NCBI GenBank assembly: GCA_029239755.1
Contig: JARBUI010000003.1
Location: 248,001 to 312,000 of the forward strand
From: Clostridia bacterium
GTDB taxonomy: Bacteria; Bacillota; Clostridia; Lachnospirales; Cellulosilyticaceae
Direction: 5' to 3'
DNA length: 64,000 nucleotides
Shown: one piece after another, positions 37,313-45,101 of the stretch
How positions within the stretch are numbered: the first letter of the stretch is position 1
Layout: the number at the start of each line of letters is the position of its first letter
The notes under the pieces: generated by a model
Databases searched by the model: none
What the model saw: the letters and a program-made list of their open reading frames with translations, nothing else
Told to the model about the DNA's origin: nothing
Position numbers and translations under genes: made by a program

Positions 37313-37858
37313 TTATTTATTTCTATAAACAGTACTCGCTGGATGTGTTAAAACAACCCCATTATCCCCTATTTGCATAATAGATACATCCTTAATAAAA
37401 CCATTTTCAACATCCAATATACCATAAGAAGGATACCTAAAATCTCTTGGCAGACTTATACTTCCAGGATTTAAAAGTATTATCCCCTGCTTTTTTTCCA
37501 GATATGCACAGTGCGAATGACCACATATTGCTAATTTAGCTCCATATGCCGCTGCATCAATCAAAAGCTCCTCATATTCTCCCCATTTCACCCCGTGCCT
37601 ATGCCCATGAGTTATAAATATAGATACTCCCTCTATCTGAATGACCTGTTCACCTAGCTTACCATATGCCATCCCATCACAATTACCATAAACCGAATAC
37701 ATCTCTATATCTTTATAGAGGCTCTTTAATCTTTTTGCATCATCTATATGATCCCCACAGTGAATGATGGCCTTAAGTCCCATACATTTAATTAATTCTA
37801 TTATCTTGACTGCATTTGAAATGTTACGATGTGTATCACTAATAACGAGTACTTTCAT
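37313..37858 (-). CDS. YfcE/MJ0936-type metallophosphoesterase
   Basis: A 181-residue calcineurin-like phosphoesterase with all metal-site motifs: DTH (Asp8, His10), HCGDHID, YGNCDG, THGHRHG and CGHSHCAY. Relatives hydrolyse phosphodiesters. It starts just after the rdgB stop codon (AGAGGG upstream), so the two are coupled. Confidence 0.92.
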   Translation of the reverse strand: MKVLVISDTHRNISNAVKIIELIKCMGLKAIIHCGDHIDDAKRLKSLYKDIEMYSVYGNCDGMAYGKLGEQVIQIEGVSIFITHGHRHGVKWGEYEELLIDAAAYGAKLAICGHSHCAYLEKKQGIILLNPGSISLPRDFRYPSYGILDVENGFIKDVSIMQIGDNGVVLTHPASTVYRNK

Positions 37859-37860
37859 GT

Positions 37861-38460
37861 TTATCCCTCTAATATTTCTTTCAATCTTTCTTTCATTTGT
37901 TTAAGCGCCTTGCCTCTATGACTAATTTCATTCTTTAAATCTGCGCACATATCTGCAGTAGAGGTATTATACTCATCAACGAAAAATATAGGATCATAAC
38001 CAAATCCATTCGTTCCTCTTGCCTCATATCCTATATATCCCTCTATTGTCCCCCTTGTTGTTACAGTACGCATATCATTCGCAGCTAACGCCATCGCACA
38101 TATAAATCTTGCTGTTCTCTTCTCTTTAGGGACATTTTTAAGCTTATCTAGTATCATTTCATTTTTTATCTTATATGACGTATCTTTACCTAAATACCTT
38201 GCAGAATATACTCCAGGCTCTTTATTTAAATAGTCTATTTCAAGCCCTGAGTCATCTGCTAGAATAATAGCATTGGTATACTTCTTTAACGCTTCTGCTT
38301 TTATAATGGCATTTTCTTCAAAAGTTATACCATTCTCGTCTATGTCGATATCAATGCCAGCTTCACTCATCGTTTTAACCTCTACATTTAAATCTTCCAG
38401 CATCTTTTTAATTTCTACTACCTTACCAATATTTTGTGTCGCAACAACAATAGTCTGCAT
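37861..38460 (-). CDS. rdgB: XTP/dITP diphosphatase (RdgB/HAM1)
   Basis: A 199-residue house-cleaning enzyme that hydrolyses dITP and XTP to monophosphates. Motifs: ATQNIGKVVEIKKML at the N-terminus, ADDSGLEID, GYIGYEARGTNGFGYDPIF and the C-terminal SHRGKAL. Start 38460 has AGGAGG eight bases upstream; the ATG six bases earlier is too close to it. Confidence 0.96.
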   Translation of the reverse strand: MQTIVVATQNIGKVVEIKKMLEDLNVEVKTMSEAGIDIDIDENGITFEENAIIKAEALKKYTNAIILADDSGLEIDYLNKEPGVYSARYLGKDTSYKIKNEMILDKLKNVPKEKRTARFICAMALAANDMRTVTTRGTIEGYIGYEARGTNGFGYDPIFFVDEYNTSTADMCADLKNEISHRGKALKQMKERLKEILEG

Positions 38461-38510
38461 ATTCATTTCCTCCTAAATTACTCTGACCGCTAACTAATAT
38501 AAAATTCAAA

Positions 38511-38533
38511 AAGGAGGATGTCCCCTCCTCCTT
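38511..38533 (-). terminator. Terminator after cheW
   Basis: Eight-base arms AAGGAGGA/TCCTCCTT (38511-38518, 38526-38533) with TTTTT at the minus-strand 3' side. Confidence 0.7.
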
Positions 38534-38554
38534 GAATCATCCTTAGCTATTCTA

Positions 38555-39010
38555 TTATTCAGCTATATTTGCAAGAATTTTTTCATCATCTTCTGATAAT
38601 AGTAAATCTACATCAAAAATGACAATAATCCTATCATCTTTTTTTATGATGCCATTAATATACTTACTTTCATATCGTTCGAGCATTCTAGGGGTTTTCT
38701 CTATCTCTGCCTCTTCTATAGTAAGTATTTCACAAACACTGTCTACCATAAAGCCAACTTTAGCTTCTTCCAGATTCATTAAAATAATTTTTGTTTCATT
38801 TACAGCTTCATGTTTAGGCATATGCAGTCTTGTTCTTAAATTAAATATAGGATAAATCGTACCTCTTAGATTAATAATTCCCTCAATATACCCTGGAACT
38901 TCCGGTACTTTTCTGACTGGTTCATAGTTTCCAATTTCTAGAACTCTCATGATGTCAATACTATATTCTTGATCTAATAACTTAAATACTACTATTTGCT
39001 TTGCAGCCAT
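38555..39010 (-). CDS. cheW: Chemotaxis coupling protein CheW
   Basis: A 151-residue SH3-like protein linking receptors to CheA (VVFKLLDQEYSIDIMRVLEI, then YIEGIINLRGTIYPIFNLR). It stands apart from any other che gene, downstream of prfB at 20 bases. It could be a stand-alone coupling protein for receptors such as the one at 1-576; that link is inference. Confidence 0.94.
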   Translation of the reverse strand: MAAKQIVVFKLLDQEYSIDIMRVLEIGNYEPVRKVPEVPGYIEGIINLRGTIYPIFNLRTRLHMPKHEAVNETKIILMNLEEAKVGFMVDSVCEILTIEEAEIEKTPRMLERYESKYINGIIKKDDRIIVIFDVDLLLSEDDEKILANIAE

Positions 39011-39030
39011 AGACTAGTCCCCCTCGTTTT

Positions 39031-40141
39031 TTAATCTCTTTGGTGTATCCAAGCTAAATATGCATTCATAAATTTATCTATATCTCCATCCATAACAGCT
39101 CCAGTATTACCTGTTTCCTGCAGTGTTCTATGGTCTTTTACCATATTGTATGGATGAAATACATAAGATCTGATCTGACTTCCCCACGCTATGTCTTTCT
39201 TCTCTCCTCTGATGCCGTCTAAAGTATCCATTCGTTCTTGATTTTCCTTTTCATAGAGCTTAGCTTTTAACATTTGCATAGCCTTTTCTCTATTTTGAAT
39301 CTGAGAACGTTCATTTTGACATTGCACCACTATGCCGGTTGGTAAGTGTGTAATACGAACAGCTGAATCTGTTGTATTAATATGCTGCCCCCCCGCACCT
39401 GTTGACCTATACGTATCAATCCTTAAGTCCTCGGTCTTAATGTCTACTTCAATTTCATCTGTAATATGCGGCATTACATCGCAGGATGCAAAAGAAGTAT
39501 GCCTCCTTCCGGAAGAATCAAATGGTGAAATACGCACTAGTCTATGAATGCCTTTTTCTGACTTTAAATAGCCATAAGCATTTTCTCCGCTTATTTGAAG
39601 TGTTACAGACTTGACTCCTGCTTCTTCCCCATCTAGATAATCTAACATTTCTACCTTAAAGCCTCTGCCTTCTGCCCATCTGGTATACATTCTTAGCAGC
39701 ATACTTACCCAATCACACGCTTCAGTACCACCTGCCCCTGGGTGGAGCTCAAGAATAGCGTCATTTTTATCATATTCCTCATCTAATAAAGTTGCTATAT
39801 GCATTTGTGCATAATTATTTTGAAAATCTTGTGCACTTTGTTTAATTTCCTCAGCTAATTCCGCGTCTTCTTCTTCGTTAGCCATTTGAATGAGCACAAA
39901 TAGGTCTTCATAACTCATGCATAACTTATCATATCTATCGACAAGTTCCTTATATCCTTTTAATTGCTGTAATATTTTTTGTGCCTTCTCAATATCATTC
40001 CAAAAACCATTGTCCATAGAAATCTCTTCTAATTCACTAATGCGCTCTTTTACTCTTTCGATGTCAAAGAGAGTTCCCCATTTCACTTAATTTCACCTTG
40101 TAAGGCTGAAGAGTCACTTGTAATTGTTCTAATTCTAACAT
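39031..40141 (-). CDS. prfB: Peptide chain release factor 2 with programmed +1 frameshift
   Basis: The protein is read in two frames. The first starts at ATG 40141 (AAGGAG upstream) and runs 25 codons to an in-frame TGA at 40064-40066. At the slippery CTT TGA C the ribosome shifts +1 and continues from GAC into the long frame, giving about 369 residues. A purine tract ATGGGG lies upstream of the shift site. Stop recognition SPF motif and the GGQ loop ([13 protein letters not shown], ~residue 250) are present, so it terminates at TGA and TAA. The frameshift autoregulates RF2 levels. An ATG at 40086 in the second frame is not the real start. Confidence 0.93.
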
Positions 40142-40163
40142 GCTATCACTCCTTTATATCTAT

Positions 40164-40191
40164 CATATATGCTAAATACGTGGTTGTTCAA
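40164..40191 (-). promoter_or_regulatory. Probable promoter of prfB
   Basis: TTGAAC (40186-40191), 16 bases, TATATG (40164-40169) on the minus strand. Confidence 0.5.
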
Positions 40192-40242
40192 CTACTTTTT
40201 ATAATTATTTTGTTTTTATTTCATCATATACCTTTTTCACAT

Positions 40243-40278
40243 ATAAAAAAATCACTTAATAGTCTTATTAAGTGATTT
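40243..40278 (-). terminator. Terminator of tRNA-fMet
   Basis: Thirteen-base arms 40249-40261 and 40266-40278, four-base loop, then six T on the minus strand. Confidence 0.9.
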
Positions 40279-40284
40279 AATGAA

Positions 40285-40358
<74 letters not shown>

Positions 40359-40375
40359 TTATTTAATGTAGCTTA

Positions 40376-40403
40376 AGTATACCATCAAAATGAATCTTGT
40401 CAA
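40376..40403 (-). promoter_or_regulatory. Promoter of tRNA-fMet
   Basis: TTGACA (40398-40403), 16 bases, TATACT (40376-40381); its -35 lies directly behind the divIC stop codon. Confidence 0.8.
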
Positions 40404-40405
40404 GC

Positions 40406-40687
40406 CTATTGTTTTTCTCTAAAAACAATATCCTCTTCTTTTACCATCCCTAATTCTTCTCTGGCTACTTTTTCAATATATTCAGGTGTATTTATTTGTG
40501 TGACTTCATTCTCTAATTTCTCTAATTCTTTTTTGCCTGCTGCTAACTCTTTTTTATCTATAATGATTTGATTATCCACTCTTTTAATGAGTTTACTTAA
40601 TTGATAACCTTGCACGCTAAGTACCATTATAATGATACCTGTAATAATAAAGGTGATGTGAAGAATTATCTTTTTTACTTTTTTCAT
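40406..40687 (-). CDS. divIC: Cell division protein DivIC/FtsB-like
   Basis: A 93-residue bitopic membrane protein: one N-terminal membrane helix (~7-27), a coiled coil (~30-65), and the C-terminal YIEKVAREELGMVKEEDIVF typical of septum formation initiators. It belongs to the FtsL-DivIB complex in septation and stands at the end of the rqcP-yabP-yabQ-divIC order known from B. subtilis. Confidence 0.93.
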   Translation of the reverse strand: MKKVKKIILHITFIITGIIIMVLSVQGYQLSKLIKRVDNQIIIDKKELAAGKKELEKLENEVTQINTPEYIEKVAREELGMVKEEDIVFREKQ

Positions 40688-40776
40688 TTGTATCCCTACT
40701 TCAAATCTATATTAAATAATATTGGTACGACAATATTACTTAATACCATCTTATCTAATTTACTATAATTTGTAAA

Positions 40777-41298
40777 TCATTTTCTATTTTTCATAACTTT
40801 AAAATCAGTACGCGCTTCACTTTTTATATAATACCACTTTCTACTTAGCTTTCTAAGTTTACGTTTTTTATAATTATGTACTTGATCATATTTTGTATAA
40901 AAATATTTTAGAGGTATCTTTATTAATCTTATTAGCCATTTAGCAGGGATACCTAGAAATCTTATAAGATGCTTTATAAGTGCACGCACATAATGAATAA
41001 CAGCAGTTGCAATCTTCATAAAAATAATACTGAAACTTGCAAAATAGAGTAGTGCACCTAGTAAAATACCTATAAAAACAAACGGCCTGATAGCTGCATA
41101 GTTATTAATATATAGCATGTAAAAGCCAACAAGTGCACATATAATCCAATAAATAAGATCTTCTGCCTGCACTAAAAAATTGGCATGTTTTATGATTTTT
41201 CTTGAAATTCTTATTAAGTCAAATAGTGCACCCATGATGATTCCTATTTCTATACACGTTATAAAGAGCAGCGACTGATTACTTACTATTTGGTTCAC
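40777..41298 (-). CDS. yabQ: Spore cortex biosynthesis protein YabQ
   Basis: A 173-residue protein with three or four membrane helices in the first half and a basic C-terminal tail. YabQ is required for spore cortex formation in B. subtilis. The start is proposed as GTG 41298, preceded by GGTGATC that pairs with the 16S rRNA 3' end and 13 bases after yabP. A longer frame with ATG at 41370 would overlap yabP by 59 bases and lacks a ribosome-binding site. Identity rests on size, topology and place in the operon. Confidence 0.85.
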   Translation of the reverse strand: MNQIVSNQSLLFITCIEIGIIMGALFDLIRISRKIIKHANFLVQAEDLIYWIICALVGFYMLYINNYAAIRPFVFIGILLGALLYFASFSIIFMKIATAVIHYVRALIKHLIRFLGIPAKWLIRLIKIPLKYFYTKYDQVHNYKKRKLRKLSRKWYYIKSEARTDFKVMKNRK

Positions 41299-41311
41299 TT
41301 CGATCACCAAC

Positions 41312-41593
41312 TTATTTGAATAGTTTTGATACAAGAGAACCTTTTTTCTTAGGAGTTCCTTGAGTATCATGATATATGAGTTCTGTCACTGTACCTTCTA
41401 CTATCATATCGCCATCATCAATATTCATTTTTACAATATGCAGGGCATCTCCCTTTATTTCAATGTATCCCTCATTTGTTTCTAATTCTATAGCTCCTTC
41501 ATCAAAAGAAAATACATCTGTAACTCCTGTTATAGATAATCTTTCCCTATCAACAATATTCACAATATGTTTTCTTGTCATCTTCTCTTCCAT
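41312..41593 (-). CDS. yabP: Sporulation protein YabP
   Basis: A 93-residue YabP-family beta-rich protein (HIVNIVDRERLSITGVTDVF, then GDALHIVKMNIDDGDMIVEG). Needed for cortex formation with YabQ in B. subtilis. Start 41593 lies eight bases after AAGGA; ATGs at 41602 and 41581 are less well placed. Its ribosome-binding site overlaps the hairpin at 41603-41645. Confidence 0.9.
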   Translation of the reverse strand: MEEKMTRKHIVNIVDRERLSITGVTDVFSFDEGAIELETNEGYIEIKGDALHIVKMNIDDGDMIVEGTVTELIYHDTQGTPKKKGSLVSKLFK

Positions 41594-41602
41594 TTTTCCC
41601 AT

Positions 41603-41645
41603 CCTTTCATATAAATAGCCTTATATTTACTATTTATATGAAAGG
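41603..41645 (-). other. Inverted repeat covering the yabP ribosome-binding site
   Basis: Exact 16-base arms 41603-41618 and 41630-41645. It lies between rqcP and yabP, and the distal arm holds the AAAGG of yabP, so it could act as a terminator-like processing site or hide the ribosome-binding site. Confidence 0.55.
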
Positions 41646-41657
41646 AAAATATAATTA

Positions 41658-41897
41658 TTACAGAATACGGTACAAGTTATTTGTTTCTTCTTTCTTAACA
41701 TGTTCTTTAATATCCAGCACCTCATATTTTGAAGTTTGTGAACCGAACCTAATCTCAATAATATCCCCTACTTTTACCATTGTGCTTGATTTGGCTACTT
41801 TATCATTAACAAGTACTCTATCGTGATCACATGCTTCTTGTGCTATCGTTCGTCTTTTTATAATACGAGTTAATTTTAGATATTTATCTATACGCAT
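41658..41897 (-). CDS. rqcP: S4-domain RNA-binding protein RqcP
   Basis: A 79-residue S4 domain protein (MRIDKYLKLTRIIKRRT... DRVLVNDKVAKSS..VKVGDIIEI). Relatives (former YabO) bind 50S-peptidyl-tRNA complexes and assist alanine tailing by RqcH in ribosome quality control. Start 41897 has GGGAG upstream. Between hup and yabP. Confidence 0.92.
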   Translation of the reverse strand: MRIDKYLKLTRIIKRRTIAQEACDHDRVLVNDKVAKSSTMVKVGDIIEIRFGSQTSKYEVLDIKEHVKKEETNNLYRIL

Positions 41898-41919
41898 AAT
41901 ATTCTCCCATCTATATTTA

Positions 41920-41952
41920 GGTAAAAAAAATCTACACAACTTGTGTAGATTT
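41920..41952 (-). terminator. Terminator of the HU gene
   Basis: Twelve-base arms 41928-41939 and 41941-41952 followed by eight T on the minus strand. Confidence 0.92.
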
Positions 41953-41970
41953 ATATCAATACATTATTGT

Positions 41971-42249
41971 TTATTCACCTTTTACAACATCTTTTAAAGC
42001 TTTACCTGGTTTGAACTTTGGTGCTTTACCGCCTGGAATTGGCATTTCTTCATTTGTTTTTGGATTTCTTCCTACACGTGGTTTACGTTCTGTAACTTCA
42101 AATGTTCCAAAACCAACTAATTGAATTTTTCCCCCAGCTTTAAGTTCTTCCATTACTGATTCTTCAAATGCTTTAAGTGCTTTTTCTGCATCTTTTTTGC
42201 TTATTTCCGCTTTTGCAGCAATTGCTGCTACTAATTCAGATTTGTTCAT
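41971..42249 (-). CDS. hup: HU family DNA-binding protein
   Basis: A 92-residue nucleoid protein: MNKSELVAAIAAKAEISKKD at the start, the strand pair VGFGTFEV, and the DNA-binding arm RKPRVGRNPKTNEEMPIPGG. GAGGAGG lies before the ATG at 42249. It stands between mazG and rqcP, as in many Clostridia. Confidence 0.97.
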   Translation of the reverse strand: MNKSELVAAIAAKAEISKKDAEKALKAFEESVMEELKAGGKIQLVGFGTFEVTERKPRVGRNPKTNEEMPIPGGKAPKFKPGKALKDVVKGE

Positions 42250-42299
42250 TATTGTTCCTCCTCTATTCATGTATCTAACATGGATATATGTATTGAAAA

Positions 42300-43097
42300 T
42301 TAGCGTTCCTTCTCAATTATTTTATACTCTTCCCATAACTTATTCATCTCGTCTAATGATAAGTGAAAAAGTTGTTTTCCTTGTGCAAACGCTGAATTTT
42401 CAATATATCTAAATCTATTTATAAACTTTTCCAAAGACTTTGTCAAGGCAAATTCAGGATTTAAATTAAAAAAAGTTGATAAATTTACCACACTAAATAA
42501 CAAATCTCCTAATTCTTCTTCAATATGGGTTTTGTTCCCATTTTCAACTGCTATCCTTGTCTCTTCTAACTCTTCTTCAATCTTATTTATTATATCTAAA
42601 TAGTCATCCCAAAAGAAGCCTGCTTTCGCCGCTTTCTTTTGTATTTTTTGAGCTCTTATAAGAGCTGGCAGTGCCTTAGCTATTCTTTCTATGGATTCTA
42701 TAACGGTCGTTTCTTTCTTTTCGTGTTTTTTTAGTTCTTCCCATGAACTAACAACTTTTTCAGGTGTATCTACACCATTTGTCTCTTTAAAAACATGCGG
42801 ATGCCTATAGACTAACTTTTCAGCCAGACTATCTACTATTTCTTTCATAGAAAAGGTCCCCTTCTCTTTCTCTATTTGTGCATGGAGAAGAACTTGAAGG
42901 AGGACATCTCCTAATTCTTCTTTGAGATTAGCGATATCTTCGTTATTAATTGCATCGACAAGCTCATAACTCTCTTCCAAGAGATGAGGCAAAAGTGATG
43001 TATGCGTTTGAACTCTATCCCACGGGCATCCATTTTCTCCTCTAAGTTTATCGATGATGCCTAATAAATCTTCATACGTATATTCCTTATTTTCCAC
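42300..43097 (-). CDS. mazG: Nucleoside triphosphate pyrophosphohydrolase MazG
   Basis: A 265-residue protein with two tandem MazG helical domains: LEESYELVDAI with EELGDVLLQVLLHAQ (first) and EELEETRIA with EEELGDLLFSVVNL (second), the metal-binding EExxE/ExxD motifs. It removes non-canonical NTPs. Start codon is GTG at 43097 with AGGAGG six bases upstream. Confidence 0.95.
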   Translation of the reverse strand: MENKEYTYEDLLGIIDKLRGENGCPWDRVQTHTSLLPHLLEESYELVDAINNEDIANLKEELGDVLLQVLLHAQIEKEKGTFSMKEIVDSLAEKLVYRHPHVFKETNGVDTPEKVVSSWEELKKHEKKETTVIESIERIAKALPALIRAQKIQKKAAKAGFFWDDYLDIINKIEEELEETRIAVENGNKTHIEEELGDLLFSVVNLSTFFNLNPEFALTKSLEKFINRFRYIENSAFAQGKQLFHLSLDEMNKLWEEYKIIEKER

Positions 43098-43185
43098 AAC
43101 TTACCTCCTAAAAGACTTTTCTAAAATTTTACCTCATAAACTTTAAAAAAGCCAGTAACTCATAATAAGTTATTGGCCTCTTTAA

Positions 43186-43737
43186 TTATTGCTCCATTTG
43201 TTTACCTATAAATCCTGCAGCAGACTGAGCTAATTTTTCTTCTACTTCTCCCATGAGATTATTCTTGTTTGGAGATAAGAAAATAACCGCACCAATGGCA
43301 TCTCCTTCACAGATAATAGGAGAAATAACTTCTGAATAATATCCTTCTGTAGATCCCTCTGATAAGATTGGTGCAAACTTCGAGTCATCTTTAGTTGCTT
43401 TGAATATAGCTCTATTTTCAATAATCTTTTCAAGATTACTGCTAATGTTTTTATCAAGAAACTCTTTTTTAGAACCTCCTGATACGGCTATAACCTGATC
43501 TTTATCAGATATACATGTAATATGCCCTGTAGCTTGTGCTAAGGCATCTGCATATTCTTTGACAAAGGAACTAAGTTCACCCACTGGAGAATACTTTTTG
43601 AGAATAACTTGTCCTTCATTGTCTGTAAATATTTCTAGTGGATCCCCTTCTCTTATACGCAATGTTCTTCTTATTTCTTTTGGAATTACCACACGGCCCA
43701 AATCATCTATTCGTCTAACGATGCCTGTTGCTTTCAA
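43186..43737 (-). CDS. spoVT: Stage V sporulation protein T, forespore regulator
   Basis: A 183-residue protein: swapped-hairpin AbrB DNA-binding domain (MKATGIVRRIDDLGRVVIPK at the very start) and a C-terminal GAF-like domain. The start is the TTG at 43737, nine bases after AGGAGG; this gives exactly the N-terminus known from B. subtilis SpoVT. SpoVT adjusts sigma-G-dependent transcription. It has a sigma-G-type promoter at 43796-43825. Confidence 0.96.
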   Translation of the reverse strand: MKATGIVRRIDDLGRVVIPKEIRRTLRIREGDPLEIFTDNEGQVILKKYSPVGELSSFVKEYADALAQATGHITCISDKDQVIAVSGGSKKEFLDKNISSNLEKIIENRAIFKATKDDSKFAPILSEGSTEGYYSEVISPIICEGDAIGAVIFLSPNKNNLMGEVEEKLAQSAAGFIGKQMEQ

Positions 43738-43795
43738 ACAAAACAACCTCCTTAATGTCTAAATAAAGATATAGTTGCAAACTGTAATTTACAAT

Positions 43796-43825
43796 TATTA
43801 TGCTACAGAATTTGTGATAATATGC
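43796..43825 (-). promoter_or_regulatory. Sigma-G-type promoter of spoVT
   Basis: Minus strand GCATA (43821-43825), 18 bases, CATAATA (43796-43802): both elements and the spacing match the sigma-G pattern GHATR-N18-CATnHTA. Confidence 0.8.
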
Positions 43826-43892
43826 ATAAGTAAATTTAAGTTTTCATCTGTATTTGTAGTATTACCAATAAGTACTTACTTAATCCATCAAT

Positions 43893-43931
43893 AAAAAAAG
43901 CTAAATCACATTTTACTATGATTTAGCTTTT
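43893..43931 (-). terminator. Terminator of prsA
   Basis: Thirteen-base arms 43896-43908 and 43919-43931, then a T-run on the minus strand. Confidence 0.88.
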
Positions 43932-43951
43932 AAAAATATTGTATTAAAAGT

Positions 43952-45022
43952 TTATTGTTTGTTTTCCTGCGCCGGCGTTTCTGTACTTATGTCTTTGGCC
44001 TCTGTGTCTGAATCCTTATTCTCTGCATCCTTTGCATCATTTCTTATGATATGAATATTATTATAAGCTTCTGCCTTTTCAACTTTCATCGCTCCGCTGA
44101 GCTCAGTAAGTTCATTTTCTGCAAACTTTTGTTTAATACGTGATTCACTATCCTTTTTAATTTGAGCTTCATCCCCCATCGTATGGGTCTCCACTTTAAT
44201 AATGTGGTATCCATAAGACGTTTCTACCAGTTTCGGATAAACCTTCCCCACCTCTCCTGTAAAAGCTGCCTCTTCAAATTCTGGTACCATTTTGCCTCTC
44301 GTAAACGTATATTCCCCTCCACTATCTTTGGATCCTGGATCTTGTGAATATGTTTTAGCAAGTTCTGCCATATCTTCTCCTGCCAATGCTTTTTTCAGTA
44401 TGTCTTCAGCAAGGGTTTTAGCTTCTTTTGCCTTATCTTCCGGAAGGTTCGCTCCTCCCTCATCTTTATTCCCAATAAGAACATGTTTTACGGTAACTGT
44501 CTCATACGTAGCTCTGCTTGATTCAATCTCTGCCTTCAGCTCTTCTTCATTTGGAATATAGCTTTCGCTTATTTTCTCAATAACTCTTTTTATTAAAGTA
44601 CCGTAGGTAAAAAACTCTTCAACATCTTTCTGTTTTACGTTAAGTGTTTTAACCACTTCTCCATTTTTATCTATAAATGTTTTAGCACTTTCTTTAATAC
44701 TTGACTTTTCATCACTTGAAAGTTCTACGCCTAATTCTTTTGCTTTTTGCTTAGCTGCTAATGATACTTTTATAGAATCTAGGGCTCTTTCTTTAGCAAT
44801 ATCCTCTGTTTTTTTACCCTCTAATTCCATATCCCATATATTAGGGGTTAAACTCTCAAATTCTTGTTGGGTAGACCATAAATATATTCTATAAAGTGAT
44901 TCTGATACTTTTTCACTACTTATAGTCGCCACTATATTGTTAGTAGCACTACATCCTATGAATAGTGTAGTGATCATCGTTGCTGCTAATATCCCTGCTA
45001 GTATTTTCTTTACTCTTTTCAC
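43952..45022 (-). CDS. prsA: Foldase lipoprotein PrsA-like, parvulin peptidyl-prolyl isomerase
   Basis: A 356-residue lipoprotein: signal with lipobox LFIGC (Cys24), N-terminal SurA/PrsA-like helical part, parvulin domain (~190-290, VKHVLIG... YSQDPGSKDSGGEYTFTRG ... ETSYGYHIIKV) and a charged C-terminal tail. It helps fold exported proteins outside the membrane. The start is GTG at 45022 with AAGGAGA upstream. Between mfd and spoVT. Confidence 0.92.
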   Translation of the reverse strand: MKRVKKILAGILAATMITTLFIGCSATNNIVATISSEKVSESLYRIYLWSTQQEFESLTPNIWDMELEGKKTEDIAKERALDSIKVSLAAKQKAKELGVELSSDEKSSIKESAKTFIDKNGEVVKTLNVKQKDVEEFFTYGTLIKRVIEKISESYIPNEEELKAEIESSRATYETVTVKHVLIGNKDEGGANLPEDKAKEAKTLAEDILKKALAGEDMAELAKTYSQDPGSKDSGGEYTFTRGKMVPEFEEAAFTGEVGKVYPKLVETSYGYHIIKVETHTMGDEAQIKKDSESRIKQKFAENELTELSGAMKVEKAEAYNNIHIIRNDAKDAENKDSDTEAKDISTETPAQENKQ

Positions 45023-45101
45023 TTATATCTCTCCTTATAGTTTGTCTTAATACTATTTATTTCAAACCTAATCATTCTTTTCTAATTATAGCCTAAAATG
45101 A

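Noticed and set aside
40064..40066. In-frame stop that could make prfB a pseudogene
   Set aside because: It is the conserved programmed frameshift TGA of release factor 2 genes.
41299..41370. Longer yabQ from an ATG at 41370
   Set aside because: It would overlap yabP by 59 bases and lacks a ribosome-binding site; GTG 41298 is better placed.
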